Below the pieces are notes generated by a model. That model saw only the letters and a list, made by a program, of their open reading frames with translations, did no database searches and was not told where the DNA came from. A DNA stretch of 64,000 nt, from NCBI RefSeq assembly GCF_039523175.1, contig NZ_BAAAEU010000004.1:124001-188000 (forward strand), given 5' to 3'. This DNA comes from Dokdonella_A soli. Its GTDB lineage: Bacteria; Pseudomonadota; Gammaproteobacteria; Xanthomonadales; Rhodanobacteraceae. The stretch's first letter is position 1; every line of letters starts with the position of its first letter. Shown here piece after piece: positions 8,174 through 15,657 of the stretch. The position numbers were made by a program, and so were the translations under genes.

Positions 8174-8773
8174 ATGAAATGGTATAGGGCGACACTCGCA
8201 TTGGTGCTGTATTTGCTTGTGCTGGGAATGATTTACGTCGTGCACATGCGATTCGGCCAAGTCGATGTCGTCTTCTACGCGTCGGCGGAAGATGTATTGG
8301 CGGCAACGGTCATCGTGGCGTCAGCATTATTTGCATTTCGTCTTTTTGGAGTCTTCTGCAACTTCGAAAAGATTCAGATAGCGACAATCTGCCTGCTTGT
8401 CGGCTATGCACTAGCGATCTCTGTGCCGACGGTTGTCGATCGATCTCTTTCTTTCTACATACTTGAAAAACTGCAACAACGAGGTGGAGGAATTCGAATG
8501 GATGCATTTGAATTCATATTCACACATGAGTACGTCAAGGAACACAGGCTTGTCGACGTACGACTGACCGAGCAGCTTCAATCGGGAACGATTCGCATTG
8601 AAAACGGATGTGTGCATTTGACATCCAAAGGAAATTTCCTGGCGGCCGCGAGCCGCTGGTTCAGGAAGAACCTCCTGCCAAGGCAAAGATTGTTGATGGG
8701 CAAGTACACGGACGATCTCACCGATCCTTTTCGGCATAGCTTTCCCACTCCAGAGTATCTCTGCAACGGTTGA
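8174..8773 (+). CDS. unknown membrane protein with winged-helix-like tail
   Basis: 199 residues that I do not recognise. Three hydrophobic segments near residues 6-26, 36-58 and 66-88 are followed by a soluble tail of about 110 residues. The tail contains RLVDVRLTEQLQSGTIRIEN and then GCVHLTSKGNFLAAASRWFR, which reads like a small winged helix (helix, then a wing ending in LTxKG). It starts 24 bp after the glycosyltransferase and is the last gene of that operon. GC is clearly lower than in flanking genes. A membrane-tethered regulatory or scaffold role in the glycan pathway is conceivable but unsupported. Confidence 0.6.
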   Translation: MKWYRATLALVLYLLVLGMIYVVHMRFGQVDVVFYASAEDVLAATVIVASALFAFRLFGVFCNFEKIQIATICLLVGYALAISVPTVVDRSLSFYILEKLQQRGGGIRMDAFEFIFTHEYVKEHRLVDVRLTEQLQSGTIRIENGCVHLTSKGNFLAAASRWFRKNLLPRQRLLMGKYTDDLTDPFRHSFPTPEYLCNG

Positions 8774-8872
8774 AATTTAAGCGGGACAGGGTGGTGACGC
8801 CCGACGATGCAAGACGGCGCGCGCTTGGCGCCAGCCCAGCGGCGGTTGGCTCCAGGTTCAACGAGGAAAAAC

Positions 8873-8884
8873 GGGGGGGGGGGG
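8873..8884. repeat. run of 12 guanines
   Basis: An uninterrupted tract of twelve G lies in the 195-bp convergent gap between the membrane-protein gene and the EamA gene. Tracts of this length slip readily during replication, but this one is not inside a recognised gene and lies downstream of both neighbours. It may also be a site of sequencing error. Confidence 0.8.
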
Positions 8885-8968
8885 AATTGGGCCTGGTTCA
8901 CTTATGGAAAAAAGGAGCAGATTCCTTTTTCGCGAGTGAGAGCATTGCGTTGAACAAGAAACCTGAGC

Positions 8969-9853
8969 TCAATTGGCCAGCGGTTCGGCCAATGCAGGAC
9001 GGCCCGCGCTCAGCGCGGTGCCGGCCGCCGCTACGACGATCGCTGCGATGGCCAGCCATTGCAGCGGGCCGAGGTGCTCGTCCAGCAACGCCACCCCAGC
9101 CAGCGCCGCGATGGCCGGCTCCAGGCTCAACAAGGTACTGAACGTGCGCGCCGGCAGGCGGGTCAACGCGACCATTTCGAGCGAATACGGCAAGGCCGAG
9201 CTGAGGATGGCCACGCCCAGCGCGTAGGGCAGCAGGTTCAGCGAGAGCAGGGCAGTGCCGGCATGCGCAACGCCCGCGGGGATCGCCACCAGCGCACCGA
9301 TCGAGGTGCCCAGGGTGACCGCATTGGCACCGTAGGCTGCTCCGGCCTTTTGTCCCAGCACGATGTACAACGCCCAGCCCACGCCGGCGGCCAGCGCGTA
9401 CATCACACCGACCGGATCGAGCGCCTTCTCCATGTCGCGCAGCGGCAACAGCAAGGTCAGCCCTGCCACCACCAGCCCGATCCACACGAAGTCGAGCAGG
9501 CGGCGCGAGCCGAACAATGCCAGCGCCAGCGGGCCGGTGAATTCCAGCGCCACCGCGATGCCCAGCGGAATCGTACGCAGCGACAGGTAGAACACCAGGT
9601 TCATCGCGCCTATCGCCAGACCGTAGCCCCACAACGATCGCCAGTCGTTCTTGATCGGCGACGATCTCCATGGCCGTCGCAACAACACCAGGATGAGCGC
9701 GCTCAGGCCCAGCCGATAGGCGGTGGCACCCTCCGCGCCGACCGCCGGAAACAGGTCTTTGGCCAGGCTTGCCCCGCACTGGTAGGACACCATGGCGATC
9801 AGCAAAGCGCCGATGGCGAGCAGGAGGGGAGCGAAGCGGGAGCGCGGGGACAT
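8969..9853 (-). CDS. EamA/RhtA-type exporter
   Basis: 294 residues and ten membrane helices in two five-helix EamA repeats, for example LLLAIGALLIAMVSYQCGAS at the start and LPARTFSTLLSLEPAIAALA in the second repeat. The wording is closest to RhtA-like exporters of threonine, homoserine and other small molecules in the inner membrane; the substrate is not predictable. I chose the ATG at 9853 (MSPRSRFAPLL) because upstream residues are not family-like. The gene is convergent with the preceding glycan operon. Confidence 0.8.
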   Translation of the reverse strand: MSPRSRFAPLLLAIGALLIAMVSYQCGASLAKDLFPAVGAEGATAYRLGLSALILVLLRRPWRSSPIKNDWRSLWGYGLAIGAMNLVFYLSLRTIPLGIAVALEFTGPLALALFGSRRLLDFVWIGLVVAGLTLLLPLRDMEKALDPVGVMYALAAGVGWALYIVLGQKAGAAYGANAVTLGTSIGALVAIPAGVAHAGTALLSLNLLPYALGVAILSSALPYSLEMVALTRLPARTFSTLLSLEPAIAALAGVALLDEHLGPLQWLAIAAIVVAAAGTALSAGRPALAEPLAN

Positions 9854-10187
9854 AAACGCAATCACGTCGACGGAAGCTCCGTTGATAGTGCCTATGTGAA
9901 GGGCCATAGGCCACAACGCGAGGGGTTCGACGCCATAGGCTGCTGACAGGGCGTTGTCAGCAGCCGCGATGGATGCCGCGAGAAACCGTGGCAGGTCCCT
10001 TTGTCAACGCTGAATTGAGAGCAGGAACGGAGAGCATTTTCAACCGTGAGAGATCAGTCTGAAAATGTTCTCTGACCTCTCTTTCATGGGTGCCAAGCCT
10101 GCCCCCCGAGAATCGGAGGCAGGTTCATTGATTCGGGAGCCAGCCGCAGGGGGCAACGATCGCTCGTGAATGTTCGCGAAGCCGCGA
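9854..10187. other. 334-bp gap with inverted repeats, no gene seen
   Basis: No convincing gene. The gap contains nested palindromes at 10030-10081, described separately. The rest shows no strong promoter or terminator. Confidence 0.5.
10030..10081. repeat. nested palindromes, GGTCAGAG family
   Basis: Two overlapping inverted repeats. GAGAGCATTTTCA (10030-10042) pairs with 10060-10072 with one G-T wobble. GAGAGATCAG (10048-10057) pairs with CTGACCTCTC (10072-10081) with one mismatch. On the minus strand the element reads GAGGTCAGAGAACATTTT, which resembles the element at 20370 and suggests a dispersed family. Confidence 0.45.
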
Positions 10188-10364
10188 TCAGATCGACGTT
10201 CCCTCGGGAAATTTCTTGCGTACTTCCGCAAGCATTCCCTCGAAGAGCTCGACCGTTCGCTCGCACATGAGGGGGAGGCCCATGTTCTTGGTCACGACGT
10301 CGGGAGTTGCACCCTGCGTCAATGCAAGCGCGATCTTCTGATGCCGCGTCAACTGCTCATCCAT
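10188..10364 (-). CDS. 58-residue hypothetical protein
   Basis: A short protein starting MDEQLTRHQKIALALTQGAT and ending KKFPEGTSI, probably two or three amphipathic helices with no signal peptide or membrane segment. The start is supported by a GAGG element 5-8 bases upstream of the ATG at 10364. A longer frame upstream lacks support. I do not recognise the family. It stands alone between two non-coding gaps on the same strand as the EamA gene. Confidence 0.5.
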   Translation of the reverse strand: MDEQLTRHQKIALALTQGATPDVVTKNMGLPLMCERTVELFEGMLAEVRKKFPEGTSI

Positions 10365-10745
10365 AACGTGTCCTCGTGCAGGTGGTACGGGGGCTTGGAG
10401 CGTACACCGATATGTCCGGGGAGGCGCACAGGATGCAAGATGAAGGGGGCTGATGGAATTCGCAGAACGTGAACCCGCCCTCATTTCGGTTATCGTCGCG
10501 TTGCCAGCACGCCATCGAGGGCCGGACTACACCTACGGGACTAAGAGATTTTTGGGCGGCAGGCACCGGAACGGCTGAAATCCCGTCACCACCAGCGGCT
10601 TGATGCGCGCGTTCCGTCCGACTGGTCAAAGGCGATTCCAGTGTTGCTTCCTTACGCCGCTAGTGAGGCTACTTCTTCCAGCGACCAAACATGGCCCGAT
10701 ACGCCCGCGGCAATGGCCGCTTACGAGAACTTCGTCACCGTCGAT
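10365..10745. other. 381-bp gap, nothing recognised
   Basis: No gene, RNA or clear repeat could be supported. On the minus strand a short stretch near 10660-10690 reads like the tail of a protein (RAMFGRWKK, then stop), which may be chance or a remnant. Confidence 0.4.
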
Positions 10746-12035
10746 TCATCGTTGACCATCTTTTGCGCCGATGAATGGATTCCAGCCTTTCGCAGCTAGC
10801 GCCGCCCAAGCCGTCGCACCAACGTGCGGCCAATGGTAGTAGCGAAAGTCATCGGTCACGCTGGTGGGACCCACAGCAAGGCCTGTGCGGAGTTGTCCTT
10901 GCCGTGTTGCGTATAACAACCCGGTGGGGGCGAAATCAGCGCTGATGTTCTCAAGCAATCGCGAGGCATCACCGCGCCTGCCAAGCACTTGGTAAGCAAG
11001 TGCACCCTGCGCGGTGCCTTCAATCCAAACGCCGTCGCGATCGGAATTGAAACTGAATCCGTTTTTGACGCCGTGCACGCGTTCTGCGTACGCGAGCGCG
11101 CCACGCCATTCCGGCGGAGCATTGGGGATCAGCGATGCCCAAAACTGGATGTCCAGCGCCGAGGTCGCGCTGTTCGGCGTGTGACCATCTGTCGTTGTTC
11201 CAATCAGGAAGTGGTGGCTGCTCGGATCCCATTGGGTGCTTACGAACGCGCGAGCTTCGGCGGCGTAATGTTCCCAGCGCGGCGAGGCATCGCAACGTGA
11301 GAGCCAAGCAAACGCTGCGGCGAGATCGATGTTGTGTTCGGTCGACTTCCAGGTAAGCGGGCTCTGCTGACCTTCGAAGCCGTACATCCCTCCGCTGAAT
11401 CCGCCGGCATCGCTGGCGCCGTGAGCGTATTTGATGGTCCATCCGGCGAGCCGCCGTGCACCATCGCACCACCGCACATCGCCCGTGCGATCCGAAAGCG
11501 TCAAAAAAGCCAGCATCGTCCACGCTACATTCCCGGTCGCAGTGCCCACCTGATAGCCATCCTGTAGCCATCGGCTCTGTTCGGCACTCCACCATCCGTT
11601 AGGTTTGGGTGCGCCCTTCACCGCGCCCGCGATATAGGCGTTATAAAGCCGGGCATCGGCATTCACGGCAGGGCCCACTGCGGCGAGTAGCGCCGCACCG
11701 ATGCGTCCAGCCTGCGGCGCGCGATTGCAGGCAACAAGCGCAATCGTGGCAAGGGCATTGTCGTAGACGAATGCGGCTGTGGCCAGCGACGGCTCGTCGA
11801 TTGGTCCAGAGTCTTTCATCGCGTCGAAGCTGCGCAGAAATACAGGGCTGCCGCTTGGGACTGCATCGACTCGGGCCGCCAATGTCTCACAAGCGACGAC
11901 CGCTACATTTCGCTTCAACCCTTCGGCGCGCACGTCCGTCGCACTGGCAGATGCGACCATGGCAATGAGCAGCGAGATCAAGAGTTGAGTGGGAGCGCGC
12001 GAGATTCCGCGCAAAACCCTGTCCCTGTGTCCCAT
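10746..12035 (-). CDS. exported (alpha/alpha)6-barrel-like protein
   Basis: About 429 residues. A basic n-region and hydrophobic segment (APTQLLISLLIAMVASASAT) form a signal peptide. The rest has the helical, tryptophan-rich wording of six-hairpin glycosidase-like proteins: FVYDNALATIALVA near the start, NVAWTMLAFLTL in the middle, WKSTEHNIDLAAAFAWL, and SPLTW and DGVWIEGTAQGALAY further on. Such barrels occur in glycoside hydrolases, lyases and epimerases, so a periplasmic role on a polysaccharide is likely but the reaction is unknown. The ATG at 12035 (MGHRDRVLRG) follows a GGAAG element; a longer frame to 12095 is possible. Confidence 0.65.
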   Translation of the reverse strand: MGHRDRVLRGISRAPTQLLISLLIAMVASASATDVRAEGLKRNVAVVACETLAARVDAVPSGSPVFLRSFDAMKDSGPIDEPSLATAAFVYDNALATIALVACNRAPQAGRIGAALLAAVGPAVNADARLYNAYIAGAVKGAPKPNGWWSAEQSRWLQDGYQVGTATGNVAWTMLAFLTLSDRTGDVRWCDGARRLAGWTIKYAHGASDAGGFSGGMYGFEGQQSPLTWKSTEHNIDLAAAFAWLSRCDASPRWEHYAAEARAFVSTQWDPSSHHFLIGTTTDGHTPNSATSALDIQFWASLIPNAPPEWRGALAYAERVHGVKNGFSFNSDRDGVWIEGTAQGALAYQVLGRRGDASRLLENISADFAPTGLLYATRQGQLRTGLAVGPTSVTDDFRYYHWPHVGATAWAALAAKGWNPFIGAKDGQR

Positions 12036-12429
12036 CAGATACTTCTTCCGATTCGACTTGAGCGTGGGCTTCGATTGTCCGCTATCCGACCGCAAATGTG
12101 GCGATGCCGCGTCCAGTTGCTCAGTCGAGCAAATGCGTATGGCCGGTTCTGGCCGATCATGCCGCTGACCTTTTCCCCGGTGATCATGCGCAGCGCCTGA
12201 TCATTGGTTTCCGGAACTCGTGATCAGAGTGACCGGTTTCCGCAATCAGATCCCTTTTCCTGAATTGAAAGCTCACTTTCCGTGATGATCGGGAGCGGGT
12301 GTGCCGTCCGACCAGTTGCGCACGGGTACGAGGAACACCGTGACATGGTCAGGGGCGCGATGACGCCGTCAGCCCATTCGGACGATGCTAGAGTGCTCGC
12401 TTTTCCTGATGCCACGGCGGAGCCAGCTG
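12036..12429. promoter_or_regulatory. 394-bp divergent promoter region with TGATCA cluster
   Basis: The gap between the barrel-like protein gene and the carboxypeptidase-like gene. It contains three TGATCA hexamers at 12181, 12198 and 12221 plus further GATC sites nearby, and is less GC-rich than the genes. No gene is visible. The hexamers could be operator half-sites or a methylation cluster. Confidence 0.35.
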
Positions 12430-13350
12430 ATGACGACCCCTGCACCCTATCCGATCGGTTCGCCCGGACGTCCCTGGGGCGAAGCGGAAGTCGCTGCCTG
12501 GCTGTCACGGCAGACCCGCCAGCGCAACTACGCGGCGGACGTGCTGAGCGTGATCGAGCGACTGCACACGCGCTTCGACGTGGTGGAGTACGGCCGCCTG
12601 GACTATCACCCGGACGCCTACCCGTTGTTTGCGATCAGGAGCCGCGACTGGCGCGACGAGCTTCCGTGCGCGCTGGTCACGGGCGGCGTGCATGGCTATG
12701 AAACCAGCGGGGTGCGCGGGGCGTTGCAGTTCGTCGACGAGCACGCGTCGCGCTATGAAGGTCGGGTCAACCTCCTCGTCGCGCCGTGCGTCAGCCCATG
12801 GGCCTACGAAAGGATCCACCGTTGGAACATGCATGCCGTCGATCCGAACCGTTCGTTTCGCGAGAACAGCCCTGCGCAGGAGTCGGCGGCGCTCATGCGC
12901 CTGGTCGCGCCGCTGCGCGATCGCGTGATCGTGCATATCGACCTGCATGAGACCACCGACACGGACGAGTCCGAGTTCCGCCCGGCGCTCGCAGCACGTG
13001 ACGGCAAGGCGTTCGAGCCGGGCGAGATTCCGGATGGTTTCTATCTGGTCGACGACACGGAGAATCCGCAACCCGAGTTCCAGCAGGCGGTGATCGCAGC
13101 GGTAGCGAACGTCACCCATATTGCCCAGGCGGATCGCAACGGCGAGATCATCGGTTCGCCCGTGGTCGCGCCGGGCGTCATCCATTACCCGTTCAAGCAG
13201 CTTGGCCTCTGCGCCGGCATCACCCACGCTCCCTACACGACCACCACCGAGGTCTATCCCGACAGCCTGCGGGCGACCGCCGAGCAATGCAACGCGGCGC
13301 AGGTGGCGGCGGTGTGTGCGGCCATCGACTTCGCGTTGGCGCATCGATAG
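12430..13350 (+). CDS. M14-family metallocarboxypeptidase-like protein
   Basis: 306 residues without a signal peptide. Zinc-binding wording of the M14 clan is present: GGVHGYETSGVRG (HxxE) near residue 80, HIDLHETTDTDE near 175 providing the third histidine, and a late TTTTEVYPDS that would hold the catalytic glutamate. NRSFREN supplies the substrate-carboxylate asparagine/arginine pair (here DPNRSF). This matches the cytosolic M14-like/succinylglutamate desuccinylase-related group more than digestive carboxypeptidases. The substrate is unknown. The ATG at 12430 gives the shortest family-like N-terminus. It is followed after 155 bp by a DUF924 gene. Confidence 0.8.
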   Translation: MTTPAPYPIGSPGRPWGEAEVAAWLSRQTRQRNYAADVLSVIERLHTRFDVVEYGRLDYHPDAYPLFAIRSRDWRDELPCALVTGGVHGYETSGVRGALQFVDEHASRYEGRVNLLVAPCVSPWAYERIHRWNMHAVDPNRSFRENSPAQESAALMRLVAPLRDRVIVHIDLHETTDTDESEFRPALAARDGKAFEPGEIPDGFYLVDDTENPQPEFQQAVIAAVANVTHIAQADRNGEIIGSPVVAPGVIHYPFKQLGLCAGITHAPYTTTTEVYPDSLRATAEQCNAAQVAAVCAAIDFALAHR

Positions 13351-13505
13351 AAGAAGGGAAAGCAGGGAGGTGTGGGGCGAGGACAATTCGTCGGGGCAGG
13401 GCGCATGCCCTCCCCAGACCGAAAGGGCTGCGGGAATCGACACGCCTGGCCGAATCGCTGCGGATGGCGGGCCCGCCGGAGCGCCGGAGTGAGGAAGGAG
13501 GATGC

Positions 13506-14081
13506 ATGAACGACGGCCATGCCGGACCTGCCATCGCCGAGCCGGCGTGGGTCGGCGATGTCCTGCGCTTCTGGTTCGATGAACTGTCGGAAACGCACTG
13601 GTTCGCGAAGGACCCTGACCTCGATGCGTGGATCCGCGATCGCTTCCTCGATCTGCACGAATGCCTGCTGGCGCAGACCGGCGCGGACGCGAGCACGCCA
13701 CGCGCAGCTCTCGCCGCAGTGATCGTGCTGGACCAGTTCTCGCGCAACATGTTCAGGGGCGACCCGCGCGCCTATGCGACGGATCCCATCGCGTGCCGGA
13801 TCGCCAAGGCGGCCATCGCGTCGGGTTTCGATGCGAGGCTGTCGACACCGCAACGGATGTTTCTCTACCTTCCTCTGGAACACAGCGAGGCCATCGGCGA
13901 CCAGGAGCTGGCGCTCCGTCTGATCGAGACGCTGGGCAATGCGGAATGGACGCGCTACGCCATCGCCCACAAGACCATCATCGAGCGCTTCGGCCGGTTT
14001 CCCCACCGCAACGCCATTCTGGGCCGACCCTCGACTCTAGCTGAGGTCGCGCTGTTGAAGGATCCGATGGGGTCGTTCTGA
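13506..14081 (+). CDS. DUF924 family protein
   Basis: 191 residues. The whole length matches DUF924, a helical family related to tetratricopeptide folds: VLRFWFDELSETHWFAKDP at the start, VIVLDQFSRNMFRG, RMFLYLPLEHSE and a late RFGRFPHRNAILGR. The function is unknown; no enzyme residues can be assigned. A very strong GGAAGGAGG ribosome site ends 4 bases before the ATG at 13506 and fixes the start. Confidence 0.85.
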   Translation: MNDGHAGPAIAEPAWVGDVLRFWFDELSETHWFAKDPDLDAWIRDRFLDLHECLLAQTGADASTPRAALAAVIVLDQFSRNMFRGDPRAYATDPIACRIAKAAIASGFDARLSTPQRMFLYLPLEHSEAIGDQELALRLIETLGNAEWTRYAIAHKTIIERFGRFPHRNAILGRPSTLAEVALLKDPMGSF

Positions 14082-14247
14082 ACGGGGTGCAGGTTATGAC
14101 GGGTCATTGCCTCCGTCCCCTTGCTGCGGCCCTTTGCTGGTGAGCGTTTGCGGTGTCTTCCGGCACATTGATCGCGCAACTGCTGCCACATGCGCCCATG
14201 CGAGACTCGACTCGCAACCACGCCGATCATCCACCGGAGTTTCGCCC

Positions 14248-14736
14248 ATGTCCGCGCAGCCATACGTCCTGTGCCGCTCCCTCGACTGGCCGCAGGTGTT
14301 CTTGGGCGGCCTGCTGATCGCGCTTGGCGACATGGCGTTTGCGATCACCGTGTGGTTCTCGTGGAATGCGACCGGTTTCGTGCAAGTGTTCCAGACGATC
14401 GCAGTCGGCGTGCTCGGCAAGGCCAGTTACGAAGGGGGTGTTCCGTCGGCTGTGCTTGGAGCGGCGTTGCATCTGTTCATGGCGTCGATGTTCGTCGTTA
14501 TCTATGCGTCGGTCGCGCGCCGCGTGCCGGCACTCTTGCGGAGGCCATTCGTGCTCGGCCCTGCCTACGGCGTCGTGCTGTACATCGTGATGAATTTCGT
14601 CGTGATGCCGTTGTCGCGCGTTGGCCGCGCACCGTCGCTCACGCACATGGACACGATCGCCTACAGCGTCGTTGCACACATGGTGTTCGGCGTGATCGCG
14701 GTGCTGTTCGCGCGCCGTGCGCTGCGCGGCGCTTGA
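14248..14736 (+). CDS. four-helix integral membrane protein of unknown function
   Basis: 162 residues with four hydrophobic segments at about residues 15-35, 60-85, 95-115 and 135-155. The wording is similar to small YagU/DUF1440-like inner membrane proteins. Charged residues are few, and the late NFVVMPLSRVGRAPSLTHMD loop is the most distinctive part. The start at 14248 is the ATG just before the first segment. No functional assignment. Confidence 0.65.
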   Translation: MSAQPYVLCRSLDWPQVFLGGLLIALGDMAFAITVWFSWNATGFVQVFQTIAVGVLGKASYEGGVPSAVLGAALHLFMASMFVVIYASVARRVPALLRRPFVLGPAYGVVLYIVMNFVVMPLSRVGRAPSLTHMDTIAYSVVAHMVFGVIAVLFARRALRGA

Positions 14737-14830
14737 ACGCCTGGGCCTTCTGCCTCTGTCCAGATCGTTCACTGATTTCGCGAATGATGTCTCCGGCTCA
14801 GGCCGGCGCGTGCAGCTGTCACGCCGCGAT

Positions 14831-14882
14831 TCCCGATAGTCCGGGCATCCCGGATAGTCCCGATCCGATGTTGCTCTACAAT
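14831..14882 (+). promoter_or_regulatory. promoter with direct repeats before the NarL-type system
   Basis: GATAGTCC occurs at 14835-14842 and again at 14853-14860, inside longer copies TCCCGATAGTCC and TCCCGGATAGTCC, 18 bp apart. A good -10 box, TACAAT, lies at 14877-14882, 42 bp before the response-regulator ATG. The second repeat falls where a -35 box would be, which fits control by an activator, possibly the response regulator itself. Confidence 0.45.
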
Positions 14883-14923
14883 GCCGCTCCGAAACCTGCG
14901 ATTCGGAAATCCCCTCGGACGGT

Positions 14924-15625
14924 ATGCTCCAATCGAACGACGACGCGCCTCAGCTTGCATTGCACCCAGCGCTCGTCGTCGAAGATGATCCGCGCACGCA
15001 GGAACGTCTGGCGCGGATTCTGACGGCGCTGGACATAGCGCGAGACGGCATCCATTTCGCGGGTGATCTGGCGCAGGCCAGGGATTGCTTCGATACACAA
15101 CGGTTCGCGCTGGCGCTGGTCGATATCGTATTGCCCGACGGCAGCGGCATCGACTTCATCCAGTGGCTGCGCGGTCGTGACGCCGACGCGACCGCGGTGG
15201 TCGTTTCGACGTTCGCAACGCAGGATCTCATTCTTGCGGCGCTGCACGCCGGGGCGGCGGGCTACCTGCTCAAGGAACGCGACGACAGCGAACTCATCGC
15301 TGCATTGCGCAGCATTCAACGCGGCGGTGCGCCGATCGATCCATTCGTCGCCAAGTATATTTTGCGACACCTCGGCATGGCGCCCGTGCCTGTCGCAACG
15401 CCGTCGGGCGAGGCAGGCGCAGGTCCCGCCGGCCGGTTGACCAGACGCGAAGAAGAAATCCTCAATCTCGTGGCATTGGGCCTTATCAGTCGCGAAATCG
15501 CGGAAAAGCTATCGCGCTCCACGTTGACCGTCGAAGGTCACATCAAGAGCATCTTTCGCAAGCTGCGGGTCAGTACGCGTACGCAAGCGATTCATCAGGC
15601 GCGGTCTCTCGGGTTGTTGCGCTAG
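14924..15625 (+). CDS. NarL/FixJ family response regulator
   Basis: 233 residues. The receiver domain (about 14-125) has the acidic pair E20-D21/D22, the phosphoacceptor D67 in LALVDIVLPDGSG, and K117 in GYLLKERDD. A linker leads to a LuxR-type helix-turn-helix (about 168-230) with LTRREEEILNLVALGLISRE and the recognition region TVEGHIKSIFRKL. It is the partner of the histidine kinase that starts 33 bp downstream. Targets are unknown; the promoter repeats just upstream and the FG-GAP surface protein downstream are candidates. Confidence 0.9.
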   Translation: MLQSNDDAPQLALHPALVVEDDPRTQERLARILTALDIARDGIHFAGDLAQARDCFDTQRFALALVDIVLPDGSGIDFIQWLRGRDADATAVVVSTFATQDLILAALHAGAAGYLLKERDDSELIAALRSIQRGGAPIDPFVAKYILRHLGMAPVPVATPSGEAGAGPAGRLTRREEEILNLVALGLISREIAEKLSRSTLTVEGHIKSIFRKLRVSTRTQAIHQARSLGLLR

Positions 15626-15657
15626 GCCATGCACGGCCGCAGGTCGATGGGCGTGAC

